This document shows, piece by piece, positions 14,353 through 23,891 of a stretch of DNA of 64,000 nt. The notes under the pieces were generated by a model, which did no database searches, had not been told where the DNA came from, and was given only the letters and a program-made list of their open reading frames with translations. Position numbers and translations under genes: made by a program. Source of the DNA: Idiomarina sp. PL1-037 (lineage in GTDB: Bacteria; Pseudomonadota; Gammaproteobacteria; Enterobacterales; Alteromonadaceae); assembly GCF_034422975.1 (NCBI RefSeq), contig NZ_CP139873.1, positions 1,054,001 to 1,118,000 of the forward strand, read 5' to 3'. The first letter of the stretch is position 1. The number at the start of each line of letters is the position of its first letter.

Positions 14353-16677
14353 ATGAGCGAAGAGCGCACCGAACAATTAACGATGCCGGTTCTGCCGTTG
14401 AGAGATGTTGTGGTATACCCACATATGGTGATACCGCTGTTTGTCGGTCGGGAAAAGTCGATTCGATGCTTACAAGCTGCTATGGATGAAGATAAACAAG
14501 TTTTTCTGGCGGCTCAGAAAGACGCTTCTGTGGATGAACCTACTACTGAGGATATTTATCAGGTAGGTACAGTCGCGACGGTCTTACAGTTACTGAAGCT
14601 ACCCGACGGTACTGTTAAAGTGCTGGTCGAAGGTAAGCAGCGGGCGCAGCTGGATGAATTGCAGGATAACGAAGAATATTTTCAGGCCAGTATTCATTAC
14701 CTGGCCGCGGAAGAGTTGCCGGAAAAAGAGGAAGAGATTCTTATTCGTTCGGCACTGAATCAGTTCGAAGGCTATGTGAAGCTAAACAAGAAGATTCCAC
14801 CGGAAGTATTGACGTCTTTATCGGGCATTGAAGACGGTGACCGTTTAGCGGATACAATGGCTGCTCATATGCCACTGAAACTTGCAGAAAAGCAGACTAT
14901 TCTTGAAATTACCGACATTCGCGAGCGCATCGAACACCTGATGGCTCTGATGGAAGGTGAGATCGATATCCTGCAAGTAGAAAAACGCATTCGTAGTCGC
15001 GTTAAGAAACAGATGGAAAAAAGCCAGCGCGAATACTATTTGAATGAGCAAATGAAAGCCATTCAGAAAGAGCTGGGTGAAACCGAAGATGGCGTCGATG
15101 AATTTGAGCAGCTGCAGAAGAAAATTGATGACGCTAAAATGCCAGCAGAAGCGAAGAAAAAGACTGAAGCTGAGCTGCAAAAATTAAAAATGATGTCACC
15201 GATGTCGGCGGAAGCAACTGTCGTACGCGGTTACATTGATTGGATGGTATCGGTTCCATGGAAAAAACGTTCGCGTATTAAGAAGGATTTAGCTCACGCC
15301 GAAAAAGTTTTGGATGCTGACCATTACGGGCTAGAGAAAGTTAAAGAACGTATTATTGAATATCTTGCGGTACAACAACGAACCACCAAAGTAAAAGGTG
15401 CGATTCTTTGCTTAGTGGGTCCCCCGGGTGTAGGTAAAACGTCGTTGGGACAGTCGATAGCGAAAGCAACGGGACGTGAGTACGTGCGTATGGCATTAGG
15501 CGGCGTGCGCGATGAAGCGGAAATACGTGGTCACCGTCGCACTTATATTGGCTCTATGCCGGGTAAACTGATCCAAAAAATGTCGAAAGTTGGCGTTCGT
15601 AATCCTCTGTTCTTGTTAGATGAAATTGACAAAATGTCGGCTGACATGCGCGGTGACCCGGCTTCAGCATTGCTTGAAGTTCTGGATCCGGAGCAAAACA
15701 TTAACTTCAATGACCATTATCTTGAGGTGGATTACGATTTATCAGATGTCATGTTTGTTGCCACATCGAACAGTATGAATATTCCAGCGCCATTATTAGA
15801 CCGCATGGAAGTTATTCGTTTATCGGGTTACACCGAAGAAGAGAAGCTAAATATAGCGAAGCGACATTTATTAACAAAGCAAATTGGCCGTAATGGTTTA
15901 AAAGAAAAAGAAATAACGGTTCAGGACAGTGCCATTATAGGCATTATTCGGTATTACACCCGCGAAGCGGGAGTGCGTAATCTTGAACGTGAGTTGTCAC
16001 GCTTATGCCGTAAATCGGTGAAGCAAATTGTGCTGGATAAATCGATAAAGCACGTTGAGATTACCGGCGACAACCTGAGCGATTATCTGGGCGTGCAACG
16101 GTTTGATTACGGTAAAGCAGAAGAGGCCAATCAAATCGGTCAGGTTACCGGTCTGGCCTGGACTGAAGTTGGTGGTGACTTGCTGACCATCGAAGCAACT
16201 AACGTAGCCGGTAAAGGGAAAACCACCACCACAGGCTCTCTGGGTGATGTGATGCAGGAGTCCATTCAGACGGCCCTTACAGTTGTGCGTAGCCGTGCTG
16301 ACAAACTAGGGATAGCCGAAGACTTTCATGAAAAACGCGATATTCATGTGCACGTGCCAGAAGGCGCCACACCAAAAGATGGACCGAGTGCGGGTATTGC
16401 TATGGTTACAGCTATGGTGTCGTCGCTAACCGGTAAACCTGTTCGTTCTGATGTCGCAATGACCGGCGAGATTACGTTGCGTGGGGAAGTTCTGGCCATT
16501 GGTGGCTTAAAAGAGAAATTACTGGCGGCTCATCGCGGTGGAATTAAGCATGTGTTAATTCCTAAAGAGAATGAACGCGACTTAAAAGAAATTGCCGATA
16601 ACGTAAAAGAAGATTTAGTGATTCAGCCAGTAAAATGGATTGACGAAGTATTAGATGTCGCTTTGGTTAAAGGTTAA
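14353..16677 (+). CDS. lon: ATP-dependent protease Lon
   Basis: Homohexameric AAA+ serine-lysine protease that removes misfolded and short-lived regulatory proteins. The 774-residue protein has an N-terminal LonN substrate domain (about 10-200), a coiled helical region, Walker A GPPGVGKT at about 356-363, Walker B FLLDEIDKM, and the protease dyad Ser679 (PKDGPSAGIA) and Lys722 (GGLKEKLLAAHRGG), at the same numbers as in E. coli. ATG follows GGGAGA. It has its own heat-shock-type promoter and its own terminator. Confidence 0.98.
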   Translation: MSEERTEQLTMPVLPLRDVVVYPHMVIPLFVGREKSIRCLQAAMDEDKQVFLAAQKDASVDEPTTEDIYQVGTVATVLQLLKLPDGTVKVLVEGKQRAQLDELQDNEEYFQASIHYLAAEELPEKEEEILIRSALNQFEGYVKLNKKIPPEVLTSLSGIEDGDRLADTMAAHMPLKLAEKQTILEITDIRERIEHLMALMEGEIDILQVEKRIRSRVKKQMEKSQREYYLNEQMKAIQKELGETEDGVDEFEQLQKKIDDAKMPAEAKKKTEAELQKLKMMSPMSAEATVVRGYIDWMVSVPWKKRSRIKKDLAHAEKVLDADHYGLEKVKERIIEYLAVQQRTTKVKGAILCLVGPPGVGKTSLGQSIAKATGREYVRMALGGVRDEAEIRGHRRTYIGSMPGKLIQKMSKVGVRNPLFLLDEIDKMSADMRGDPASALLEVLDPEQNINFNDHYLEVDYDLSDVMFVATSNSMNIPAPLLDRMEVIRLSGYTEEEKLNIAKRHLLTKQIGRNGLKEKEITVQDSAIIGIIRYYTREAGVRNLERELSRLCRKSVKQIVLDKSIKHVEITGDNLSDYLGVQRFDYGKAEEANQIGQVTGLAWTEVGGDLLTIEATNVAGKGKTTTTGSLGDVMQESIQTALTVVRSRADKLGIAEDFHEKRDIHVHVPEGATPKDGPSAGIAMVTAMVSSLTGKPVRSDVAMTGEITLRGEVLAIGGLKEKLLAAHRGGIKHVLIPKENERDLKEIADNVKEDLVIQPVKWIDEVLDVALVKG

Positions 16678-16714
16678 TCAATAGACTGATACTAAAGTCA
16701 TATTAAAGCACTAG

Positions 16715-16759
16715 AATGCGGCCTGCGGGTGAGAAATTGTCCCTCAGGCCGCATTTTTT
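16715..16759 (+). terminator. lon terminator
   Basis: AATGCGGCCTG at 16715-16725 pairs with CAGGCCGCATT at 16745-16755 (inner GGG/CCC may add pairs), followed by more Ts to 16759. It occupies the first part of the 306-base gap between lon and hupB; the rest of that gap holds the hupB promoter and no gene I can support. Confidence 0.9.
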
Positions 16760-16883
16760 CGTTAAAAAGTGAGTAAAAAGGGTTTTCAATCTAAAAGACT
16801 GTGGTAGCCTAGGCTTTATAGCTGATTCACATGTATGACATAAGAACAGCTGGATAGGATAACCATTTGGATAACAGTGGTGC

Positions 16884-16912
16884 TTGAACAATCAGATCAA
16901 GATTGATATAAC
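16884..16912 (+). promoter_or_regulatory. Candidate hupB promoter
   Basis: TTGAAC at 16884-16889 and TATAAC at 16907-16912 are separated by 17 bases (four and five of six matches). The start would be near 16919, about 65 bases before the hupB start codon. Confidence 0.5.
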
Positions 16913-16983
16913 CGTTCTGGCCCATTTTAAAATTCGAATGGAACCACGGAAACTTGATAATAACAATCTAAGGGGATGATACT

Positions 16984-17256
16984 GTGAACAAGTCTCAGCT
17001 TATTGACAAAATCGCGGCAGGTGCAGATATTTCTAAGGCTGCTGCTGGTCGTGCTCTGGACTCTATGATCGATGCAGTAACTGATGCTCTAAAACAAGAT
17101 GACCAAGTCGCATTAGTTGGCTTCGGTACGTTTAGCGTGCGTGAGCGTTCTGCTCGTACTGGTCGTAACCCTCAAACGGGTGAGACTATTCAGATCGCTG
17201 CTGCTAAAGTTCCTTCTTTTAAAGCAGGTAAAGCACTGAAAGACGCAGTAAATTAA
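16984..17256 (+). CDS. hupB: DNA-binding protein HU-beta
   Basis: Histone-like nucleoid protein that binds and bends DNA without strict sequence preference. The 90-residue product has the standard HU fold and length, with the signature VGFGTFSVRERSARTGRNPQ at about 44-63 forming the DNA-clasping arm. The start is GTG at 16984, preceded by AAGGGGATG; translation begins MNKSQLIDKIA as in E. coli HU. It follows lon and precedes ppiD as in enterobacteria, but as a separate transcription unit closed by two terminators in tandem. Confidence 0.97.
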   Translation: MNKSQLIDKIAAGADISKAAAGRALDSMIDAVTDALKQDDQVALVGFGTFSVRERSARTGRNPQTGETIQIAAAKVPSFKAGKALKDAVN

Positions 17257-17257
17257 T

Positions 17258-17280
17258 AAAAGCGCATTAGCGCTTTTTTT
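17258..17280 (+). terminator. hupB terminator 1
   Basis: AAAAGCGC at 17258-17265 pairs with GCGCTTTT at 17270-17277 around the loop ATTA, with Ts continuing to 17280. It starts 2 bases after the hupB stop. Confidence 0.85.
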
Positions 17281-17297
17281 AAAGAATAATAATAGTA

Positions 17298-17331
17298 GCC
17301 CGAGGTTTATAAAGCCTCGGGTTATTTTTTT
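17298..17331 (+). terminator. hupB terminator 2
   Basis: CCCGAGG at 17299-17305 pairs with CCTCGGG at 17315-17321 (a G-T pair extends it), then TTATTTTTTT. It is a backup terminator 18 bases after the first, insulating ppiD from a highly expressed gene. Confidence 0.85.
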
Positions 17332-17409
17332 GTATGAATGGTGAGTTTTAAGACGAATCACCTTATAATGTGACGTCGTTTATTTAGGTTAAATAAGGAA
17401 AGCCTTATT

Positions 17410-19278
17410 ATGTTAGAGCGAATTCGGGAAGGCTCGCAGAGTTACACTGCTAAGGCCATTCTTGTGTTAATCATTCTAACTTTTGCATTAGCAGGTGTTG
17501 GTGGTTATATCACTGGTGACACAGAAGATGCTGTCGCAAAAGTTAATGGAGAAGAAATTCCTCGTAGTGACTACGATCGTGCTTATGAAAACGAGCGCAG
17601 CCGCTTGCAAGAGCAGTTTGGCGATATGTTTTCTGCTATTACGTCCGATCCAGATTACATGCGTAATTTACGCAGTGGAGTATTAGAGCAACTCATCGAA
17701 CAAGAGCTTTTAGTGCAATACGCTGAAGATAACGGAATGAGAGTGAGTCCTGAGCAAGTAAAATCTGCAATCCGTGATATTCCTCAATTTCGCACAGCAG
17801 GGCAATTTGATAACGATGTCTACTTAATGGCGTTACGTAATGCGGGTTACAGCCCCGAGGCTTTCGCAAATGTCATGCAGCAGGACATGACCCGAAATCA
17901 GTTGCTACGAGGACTGTCTGCGACTGCATTCGTGCTTGAACCTGAAGCTATTGCTCTTATGCGCTTACAAAGCCAGTCACGTTCAGGTGGCTTTCTGGTC
18001 GCTAATAATGAGAACTTCGAAGAGCAGGTAGAGATTTCTGAGCAAGATATTGAAAACTTCTATCAGCAAAATCAAGATATGTTCCGGACTCAGGAAAAGC
18101 TTAGCGTTGCTTATGTTGAGCTTTCGCTAGCGGCTGTTGAATCGGAAGTCGAGATTTCAGACGAAGAAGTACTTCAATATTATGATGAACGTCAACAGCA
18201 GTATTCGACAGAAGAAGAGCGTCGGATGTCTCATATTTTGGTCGAGTTCGATACTGATAACGCCAAAGAAAAAGCCGAAGAAGCGCTTGTTGAACTTGAA
18301 CAAGGTGCTGACTTTCCAGAGGTCGCGCAAACTTACTCAGATGACACCTTTTCAGCTGAACAGGGCGGCGACCTGGGCTGGATAGAAGCCGGTATGATGG
18401 ATGAAGACTTTGATGCCGCAGCTTTTGAATTAGAGAGTGTTGGCGACTTATCCGGTATTGTGGAAACCAGTTTTGGTTATCACATTATTAAACTGACCGA
18501 TTTACGCGAAGGTTCAGTGACACCATTTAGCGAAGTAGAAGACGAAGTGCGTCAGCAACTGTTGACCGAAAAAGCGGAAGACCGCTATTTTGAAAAGCAA
18601 CAAAAACTAGCGGAAATTAGTTTTGAGCAACCTGACACTTTAGAACCTGCGGCTGAGGAAATTGGAGCTACTGTACGTCGTTCCGATCTGTTCACTCGAG
18701 ACAGAGCCCCAACTCCCTTGAGTGACGATGTTATTCTCAACAACTTATTCTCAGAACAGCTAATTAAAGAGAAGTTGAACAGCGATATTATTGAAACTTC
18801 GGATGATCGGTCCTTGGTAGTACGTGTAACTGAGCATCAGCCAGTACGAGTAAAAGAACTGGATGAGGTTCGAGAAAACATCGTGTCCGAACTGCGTGTA
18901 GAGAAAGCCCAGAAATTGGCGCTTGACCAGGCGAATGAATGGATGCAAGCCTGGAAAGAGGGCAAAGAAGTGAGCGATGAAATTGTTTGGGTCGATAGCA
19001 TACAGCGTAACAACGCTGAGTATCCAAGGACCATCGTACGTGAGTTATTCTCTATGTCTCCTTCAGCCAGCGATGAGAGTGTGTTTAATACGGTTGCCTT
19101 GCCAAATGGCGATGCTGCTGTTGTCGCGTTGACCGACGTTTCTCCGGGAAATGCTGATGACAGCCAACTTGACGAGTTAACGAGTCAGATGAAGAACCGT
19201 CAGGCTCAGGTTATGTTACAGGCCTTTATTAATAACTTAAAAGCGGACGCAGACATTAAACGTTTATTAACTCCGTAG
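17410..19278 (+). CDS. ppiD: Periplasmic folding chaperone PpiD
   Basis: Inner-membrane-anchored chaperone at the Sec translocon exit. The 622-residue protein has a short cytoplasmic N-terminus, one membrane segment at about 16-33 (AILVLIILTFALAGVGGYI), a SurA_N-like chaperone domain and a parvulin-like domain at about 270-366 (RRMSHILVEF ... SFGYHIIKL). In E. coli the parvulin domain is inactive; I cannot judge activity here. ATG at 17410 follows AAGGAAAG. It ends at a bidirectional terminator facing the bat operon. Confidence 0.95.
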   Translation: MLERIREGSQSYTAKAILVLIILTFALAGVGGYITGDTEDAVAKVNGEEIPRSDYDRAYENERSRLQEQFGDMFSAITSDPDYMRNLRSGVLEQLIEQELLVQYAEDNGMRVSPEQVKSAIRDIPQFRTAGQFDNDVYLMALRNAGYSPEAFANVMQQDMTRNQLLRGLSATAFVLEPEAIALMRLQSQSRSGGFLVANNENFEEQVEISEQDIENFYQQNQDMFRTQEKLSVAYVELSLAAVESEVEISDEEVLQYYDERQQQYSTEEERRMSHILVEFDTDNAKEKAEEALVELEQGADFPEVAQTYSDDTFSAEQGGDLGWIEAGMMDEDFDAAAFELESVGDLSGIVETSFGYHIIKLTDLREGSVTPFSEVEDEVRQQLLTEKAEDRYFEKQQKLAEISFEQPDTLEPAAEEIGATVRRSDLFTRDRAPTPLSDDVILNNLFSEQLIKEKLNSDIIETSDDRSLVVRVTEHQPVRVKELDEVRENIVSELRVEKAQKLALDQANEWMQAWKEGKEVSDEIVWVDSIQRNNAEYPRTIVRELFSMSPSASDESVFNTVALPNGDAAVVALTDVSPGNADDSQLDELTSQMKNRQAQVMLQAFINNLKADADIKRLLTP

Positions 19279-19290
19279 ACGATTAATATC

Positions 19291-19335
19291 AAAAAAAAAG
19301 GCTCAGACCGTTAGAAGTCTGAGCCTTTTTTATTT
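19291..19335. terminator. Bidirectional terminator between ppiD and batD
   Basis: GGCTCAGAC at 19300-19308 pairs with GTCTGAGCC at 19317-19325, flanked by A9 on the left and T6 on the right, so each strand sees a GC-rich stem followed by a T-run. It serves both convergent transcription units. Confidence 0.93.
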
Positions 19336-19354
19336 CTATTACAGAAAGTTTTTA

Positions 19355-21079
19355 CTAACCACTGCCATATAAATTAGGCAGCACGTTTTTGGTTGTTGCT
19401 TTATTTTTCCTACTCTCTATAGACGCTCTAACCTCTTTATAAAGCACTTTACCATCTTGCCATGGAGTAGCCCCCGGATGGTAGAGACTTTGCTGCAAGC
19501 TTGAGCATGAAGCTTCTATCGAAAGGTACTGGGACAGCTCTGTTAAGCTATTAAAGGAACGCTCAAAATATCGGTTTGCCCACTTTAATAGAGAGTCCTT
19601 TGCTTCTTGCGCATTATTGTTACGGCAGGCGAGTTGGAATTCTCTCCAGAACTTATCTTTATTGAGGTTACGCGGTGTTTCTTCCGGTTTACGCGACGGC
19701 ACTCTGCTCTGAGATATTGTGCCTTTATGCCAAAGAAGGTAGGCGTTCAGTATGAGCGAAATAACCAATGCAAGGGCAAGTAAGCTTATTACCCAGATAC
19801 TCCATTCAGCTGATTGGGTTTTCACCTCAGTTGAAGCCGGCTTCTCACTATTTTCTGGTTGCTCTTCAGTAGCAGGAGCTTCGGCATTATCATTTGGCGT
19901 CGGAATAGACTGCATGCCGTCGCCCATTGCGACAGAAAAGTTAAGCTCTTCGGTTTTTGCCGATGCAGGTGAGCCTGTTTTGGTATTAAACCAGGGGATG
20001 CTTAGCGCCGGAATTTTTAACGGCCCAGGCTGATTAGGAACGATCGCAAAGCTTATTGTTTTTTGCGAAATAATAACGCCGTTACGGCTAAACTGATCCG
20101 TCTCATCGCCATCCGGATAAATTCTTACCGTATCGGGAAATTCGGGTTGAATGTCCGGTAATTGCTCTGGTTTCACACCAACCGCGGTCAGCATATAAGA
20201 AACCGTAAAGGGTTCGCCTACGGTATAACTGTCTTGTTCAGGCGAAACAGACTGAGAAACACTGACAAGCTCGCTGGGTAACCAATGGCCTTGCCAATTA
20301 TCCGGAACGGCTTGCACCTCAACTTCTATAGTTTCAGCAATGGTGCTGACAGGCTGCGTATTGGAAAAAGAAGAAAAGATAGAACGCTGGCCCTGAGTGA
20401 AAACTTCACCATCGAAACGGGCTCCTGTAATACTTAAAGAACCGGACTTGCTTGGTGTTATTTGATAAACACGCTGATAAACCTTATAGCGCCTGCCATT
20501 CACCATTTCTGTACTTTCTTCATCCCGGCCTATTTGCTGAATGTCGGCATTCTCTGCTTCAGGCGGTATTAAGTTTCCCTTGTTTAAGTCGGCAGCAAGA
20601 AATAGCCGCGCAACATAGGTGATAGGCTGCTGTAAATAGACTTGCTGATTGTCCACCTGAGCTTCAAGGAAAGCGACTTTCTGCTCATTGTCCTGGTTGT
20701 TGCCTGGCTCCAGAACTTGCAGTGAAATAGGATCCGATGAGGCTCCACCTATGCTAATTTCGGGAATTTTATAGTCGCCGGCAGACTGGGGAATGAGCAC
20801 GGTTGTAAAGCGCGTCTGTTTGCTCAGTTTACCGTTAATCATTGACGTCTGGCGGCTAACCGAAGTTCTGCCCACAACAAAGTCTTTTAGTAATTTAGAT
20901 GGCGAAAAGCTGTCGTTAGCCACATCGTCGTCAACGGTTACCGTTAAAACGAAGGACTCGTTGGCCGTAACCGGGTTGCGATCGACCGTTGCGGTAACCT
21001 CAGAGACATCAGCGTAAGCAAGCTGACTCACGAGCAAAAAACTCATCAATAAGATAATGTGCCGCCATACTCTTACCAT
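19355..21079 (-). CDS. batD: BatD-family protein (oxygen-tolerance type)
   Basis: Last gene of the moxR-bat operon. The 574-residue protein has a signal peptide (about 1-23, ending LAYA), a long region of beta-sandwich repeats typical of BatD, an acidic low-complexity stretch near 395-420, one membrane segment at about 425-448 (IWVISLLALALVISLILN) and a cytoplasmic tail of about 125 residues. BatD proteins are tied to aerotolerance or stress survival in Bacteroides and some other bacteria, but the molecular role is unsettled. Its start overlaps the end of the BatB/C gene by 7 bases. Confidence 0.85.
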   Translation of the reverse strand: MVRVWRHIILLMSFLLVSQLAYADVSEVTATVDRNPVTANESFVLTVTVDDDVANDSFSPSKLLKDFVVGRTSVSRQTSMINGKLSKQTRFTTVLIPQSAGDYKIPEISIGGASSDPISLQVLEPGNNQDNEQKVAFLEAQVDNQQVYLQQPITYVARLFLAADLNKGNLIPPEAENADIQQIGRDEESTEMVNGRRYKVYQRVYQITPSKSGSLSITGARFDGEVFTQGQRSIFSSFSNTQPVSTIAETIEVEVQAVPDNWQGHWLPSELVSVSQSVSPEQDSYTVGEPFTVSYMLTAVGVKPEQLPDIQPEFPDTVRIYPDGDETDQFSRNGVIISQKTISFAIVPNQPGPLKIPALSIPWFNTKTGSPASAKTEELNFSVAMGDGMQSIPTPNDNAEAPATEEQPENSEKPASTEVKTQSAEWSIWVISLLALALVISLILNAYLLWHKGTISQSRVPSRKPEETPRNLNKDKFWREFQLACRNNNAQEAKDSLLKWANRYFERSFNSLTELSQYLSIEASCSSLQQSLYHPGATPWQDGKVLYKEVRASIESRKNKATTKNVLPNLYGSG

Positions 21080-22911
21080 TTTTTATCTTCTCCCTGGGGT
21101 TCTGAGGCTCTTCGCTGACGCCGTTTCTGGCTCTCCAGAAGCATTTTATTGCGTAGCAGTATACTTGGGTCATCAGGTACTCGGTTCATCCACTGTTCCA
21201 ATTGTTGAGCTTTCTCAGGATCAATGTCGCCTTCGCGCACCTGTTGTTGAAGTTGTTCGCTGGATTCTTCTGCGCTTTCGGTGTCTTGATCCTGGCTCTG
21301 CTGCTTTTGTATTTCTTCCTGAGATGACTCCTGCTCCTGTTCTTTTTGCTCTGGGTCAGACTCTCCATCTTGCTGGCCCTGCTCATCCGGGTTAGGAGGA
21401 CCATCATTGTTGTTGGGTTGACTACTTTGCTGCTCTTCGCTGTCACCATTTTGCTCAGAATTCTTATCCGATTCGTTACTATCGGAATCTGACTTCTTGG
21501 AGGATTCGTCCGAGCCGCCGGAGTCTTCGGACTCCTGCTGTTGTTGTAATTGCTCAACAAGCTGCTTGTTTTCGGCTGCCCGTGACCAGTCAGGCCGTTG
21601 TTCTAACGCCTTGTCGTAAGCTTTTATTGCCGCATCGTATTGCTGTTGCTGAGCCAGAGCATTACCTAAATTGTACTGCGCTTCTGCTGAATCGTCCTGA
21701 GAGAAAGCCTCGGCGGCAGCTTCATAGTTGCCATCGCGGTACAGAGCCGCGCCCTGGCGAAAAGGCGTTTCACTAAGGTTAGCCGCTTGTTGGTATTCTT
21801 CTTCCTGATATAAACGTTGTGCACGTTGCTCCTGATTCAGTAGTTGTTTCTGCCAGACGGACTCCTGTTCAGCATGAGCACTTGGAGTGAAGCCGATTAA
21901 AGGCAATAACATAGAGACTAACAAAGGGCTTAGCAGATTGCCCCGACGCCAGCTGAACAACATAATAGGCAAGATAAAGAGTGCAACGTAAGGGCCCATA
22001 TCACGCCATGCGTCTCCTTGCTGCTGATCATCACCGTCTTTACCTTCACGCGTTAGTGGTGGCTGGTTTATCAGTTTATCAATATCACTATTGTCGGCGG
22101 TTACTGATGAGAAGGCTCCTCCCGTAATAGAAGCCAGATCAGATAGTCGCGAAGGATAGGTTTTGGCAATAATGACCTGATTGTTGTCTTTTAATAAACG
22201 GCCCGAGTTGTCGCGGATTGCGGCACCTTCTTCAGTACCAACCGCCAGAATAGAAACCCGATGCTCAATAGAGCGCAAATAACGACTGAGCTGGTTGAGT
22301 TCGCTACTACTGATGCCGTCGGTAAGCCAGTATATATCGCCTTGCGGATAGCCGGCATTTTTTAGTAAGTCGTCAGCGAGTTCCAGAGCTAACTGAGGTT
22401 CGCTGCCTTGCGCCGGCATAATGTCGGGTGACAGTGAGGGAATGAGGTTCATTAAATTACGGTTATCGGCAGTCAGGGGACTAATGATAAAAGCATCGTC
22501 GGCGTAAGCGATAAGACCCGTGTCACCATCAAGTCCCGCCCGGACTAAATCAATGGCTTTGTATCTCATTCGGGTTAGTCGGTTGGGTGAAATGTCGTCG
22601 GCTAAAATCGATGGCGACATGTCCATAATCACAACCTGTCCCGATTCGAGTTGGTAAACCGGTTGTGGCAGTCGTTCCCAGGTAGGCCCGCACAGCGCCA
22701 GTGTTGCCAGAACTGAAATTAACAGAAATCGGTGGGCTGGCCAGAGAGAGGGTTGTGACCCTGACTTAACCAATACTTTTGACAGGTGGCCGGGTAGCCA
22801 TTGATGCCATCCTGCCTGATGTTTCTGACTGTAGAGTAAACGCCAATACAGCAGTGCGACTGGAATTAATGCCAGCAACCACCAGGGGCGCAATAAGTGA
22901 AACTCGCTCAT
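21073..22911 (-). CDS. BatB-BatC type fusion: VWA domain plus TPR domain membrane protein
   Basis: The 612-residue protein begins with two membrane segments (about 10-26 and 61-76), then a von Willebrand A domain whose metal-site motif is DMSPS at 97-101. Further membrane segments (about 305-345) lead to TPR-like repeats (about 385-450, including GNALAQQQQYDAAIKAYDKA) and a long Gln/Glu/Ser/Asp-rich disordered stretch of about 100 residues. This combines features of separate BatB and BatC proteins. Met at 22911 is chosen because its ATG overlaps the batA stop as ATGA; a Met five codons upstream is possible. VWA plus TPR suggests a protein-assembly scaffold working with the MoxR ATPase (inference). 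Confidence 0.85.
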   Translation of the reverse strand: MSEFHLLRPWWLLALIPVALLYWRLLYSQKHQAGWHQWLPGHLSKVLVKSGSQPSLWPAHRFLLISVLATLALCGPTWERLPQPVYQLESGQVVIMDMSPSILADDISPNRLTRMRYKAIDLVRAGLDGDTGLIAYADDAFIISPLTADNRNLMNLIPSLSPDIMPAQGSEPQLALELADDLLKNAGYPQGDIYWLTDGISSSELNQLSRYLRSIEHRVSILAVGTEEGAAIRDNSGRLLKDNNQVIIAKTYPSRLSDLASITGGAFSSVTADNSDIDKLINQPPLTREGKDGDDQQQGDAWRDMGPYVALFILPIMLFSWRRGNLLSPLLVSMLLPLIGFTPSAHAEQESVWQKQLLNQEQRAQRLYQEEEYQQAANLSETPFRQGAALYRDGNYEAAAEAFSQDDSAEAQYNLGNALAQQQQYDAAIKAYDKALEQRPDWSRAAENKQLVEQLQQQQESEDSGGSDESSKKSDSDSNESDKNSEQNGDSEEQQSSQPNNNDGPPNPDEQGQQDGESDPEQKEQEQESSQEEIQKQQSQDQDTESAEESSEQLQQQVREGDIDPEKAQQLEQWMNRVPDDPSILLRNKMLLESQKRRQRRASEPQGEDKKW

Positions 22912-23891
22912 GAACGACTCCCCCATGGGCGATAGTGTAACAAGGCTACCGCAATAAACAGAAGAAAACTGATTGCTAATGGCCAGTAAAATAAACTTAC
23001 TCGAGGCCTTAGTTGCTGAGGGTCTCCGGCAATAGGCTCTAGCTTGTCCAGGCGTTGATAAATTTCTTCGAGCTCATTGGTACTGCGGGCACGGAAATAT
23101 TTACCATCAGTTTGTTTAGCGATACTTTGCATTAACGGCACGTCCAGATCTCGGCTTGGATTAACTCTCCGCTGTCCAAAAAAGCTATCAACTACCACTT
23201 CTTCAGCACCAACTGCAATAGGGTAAATCGTCACATCGTAAGCCTGAGCCAGCTCAAGTGCCTGCTCCGGAGTCAAATTCCCCGCTGTGTTTTGACCATC
23301 GGTTAGTAATACCAGTACCCGGTTCGATTCGTCGTCGTCACGAAAGCGTTTCACCGACAAAGCAATAGCGTCTCCTATTGCGGTGCGTTCACCAACTAAG
23401 CCGAGTACAGATTCATTAAGCATCTGTTTTACGGTGTTGCGGTCGTAAGTCATGGGAGTCTGTAAATAGGCGGTATCAGCAAATAGAATAAGCCCAAGCC
23501 TGTCACCTTCGCGGCGTTCAATGAAGTCGCTCAAAACGTGCTTAACCATAGTTAAACGATTCACTGAGCGGCCTTCCAGTTGCATGTCGGCAATTTCCAT
23601 ACTGCCGGATAGATCCACCGCCAGCATAATTTCTCTTCCTTCAGCCCGAATTGCGAGCGGCTCGCCTAGCCACTGAGGCTTTGCTACAGCCGCGACCAGC
23701 ATGATCCAGCATAAGCTCATCAACGGTAATAAAAGCCAGCGTTTACCAGAATTCTGACTGCCGCTAACTAAACCGTAAGTGCTGGGAAGGCGTATAGCCG
23801 AGCTGTTTTTACGTACGGCTGGAAACCATTTCCAGATAATGGCGGGTAAGGGCAGTAGGCAAAACATCCACGGCCAGGCAAATTCAAACAT
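22908..23891 (-). CDS. batA: BatA-type VWA domain membrane protein
   Basis: A 327-residue inner-membrane protein: N-terminal hydrophobic segments at about 8-20 and 53-70, a VWA domain with intact metal-site motif DLSGS at 93-97 and later Thr and Asp elements (PMTYDRNT, LLTDGQNTAG), and a C-terminal membrane segment (about 303-320). The fourth gene of the moxR operon, overlapping the DUF4381 gene by 8 bases and the BatB/C gene by 4. VWA proteins coupled to MoxR ATPases are thought to act as metal-dependent chaperone adaptors. Confidence 0.9.
   Translation of the reverse strand: MFEFAWPWMFCLLPLPAIIWKWFPAVRKNSSAIRLPSTYGLVSGSQNSGKRWLLLPLMSLCWIMLVAAVAKPQWLGEPLAIRAEGREIMLAVDLSGSMEIADMQLEGRSVNRLTMVKHVLSDFIERREGDRLGLILFADTAYLQTPMTYDRNTVKQMLNESVLGLVGERTAIGDAIALSVKRFRDDDESNRVLVLLTDGQNTAGNLTPEQALELAQAYDVTIYPIAVGAEEVVVDSFFGQRRVNPSRDLDVPLMQSIAKQTDGKYFRARSTNELEEIYQRLDKLEPIAGDPQQLRPRVSLFYWPLAISFLLFIAVALLHYRPWGSRS

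Noticed and set aside
21300..21560. Repetitive CAG/CTG-like and TCC-rich sequence, checked as a DNA repeat
   Set aside because: It is the coding sequence of the Gln/Glu/Ser/Asp-rich linker of the BatB/C protein, not a tandem DNA repeat or CRISPR.
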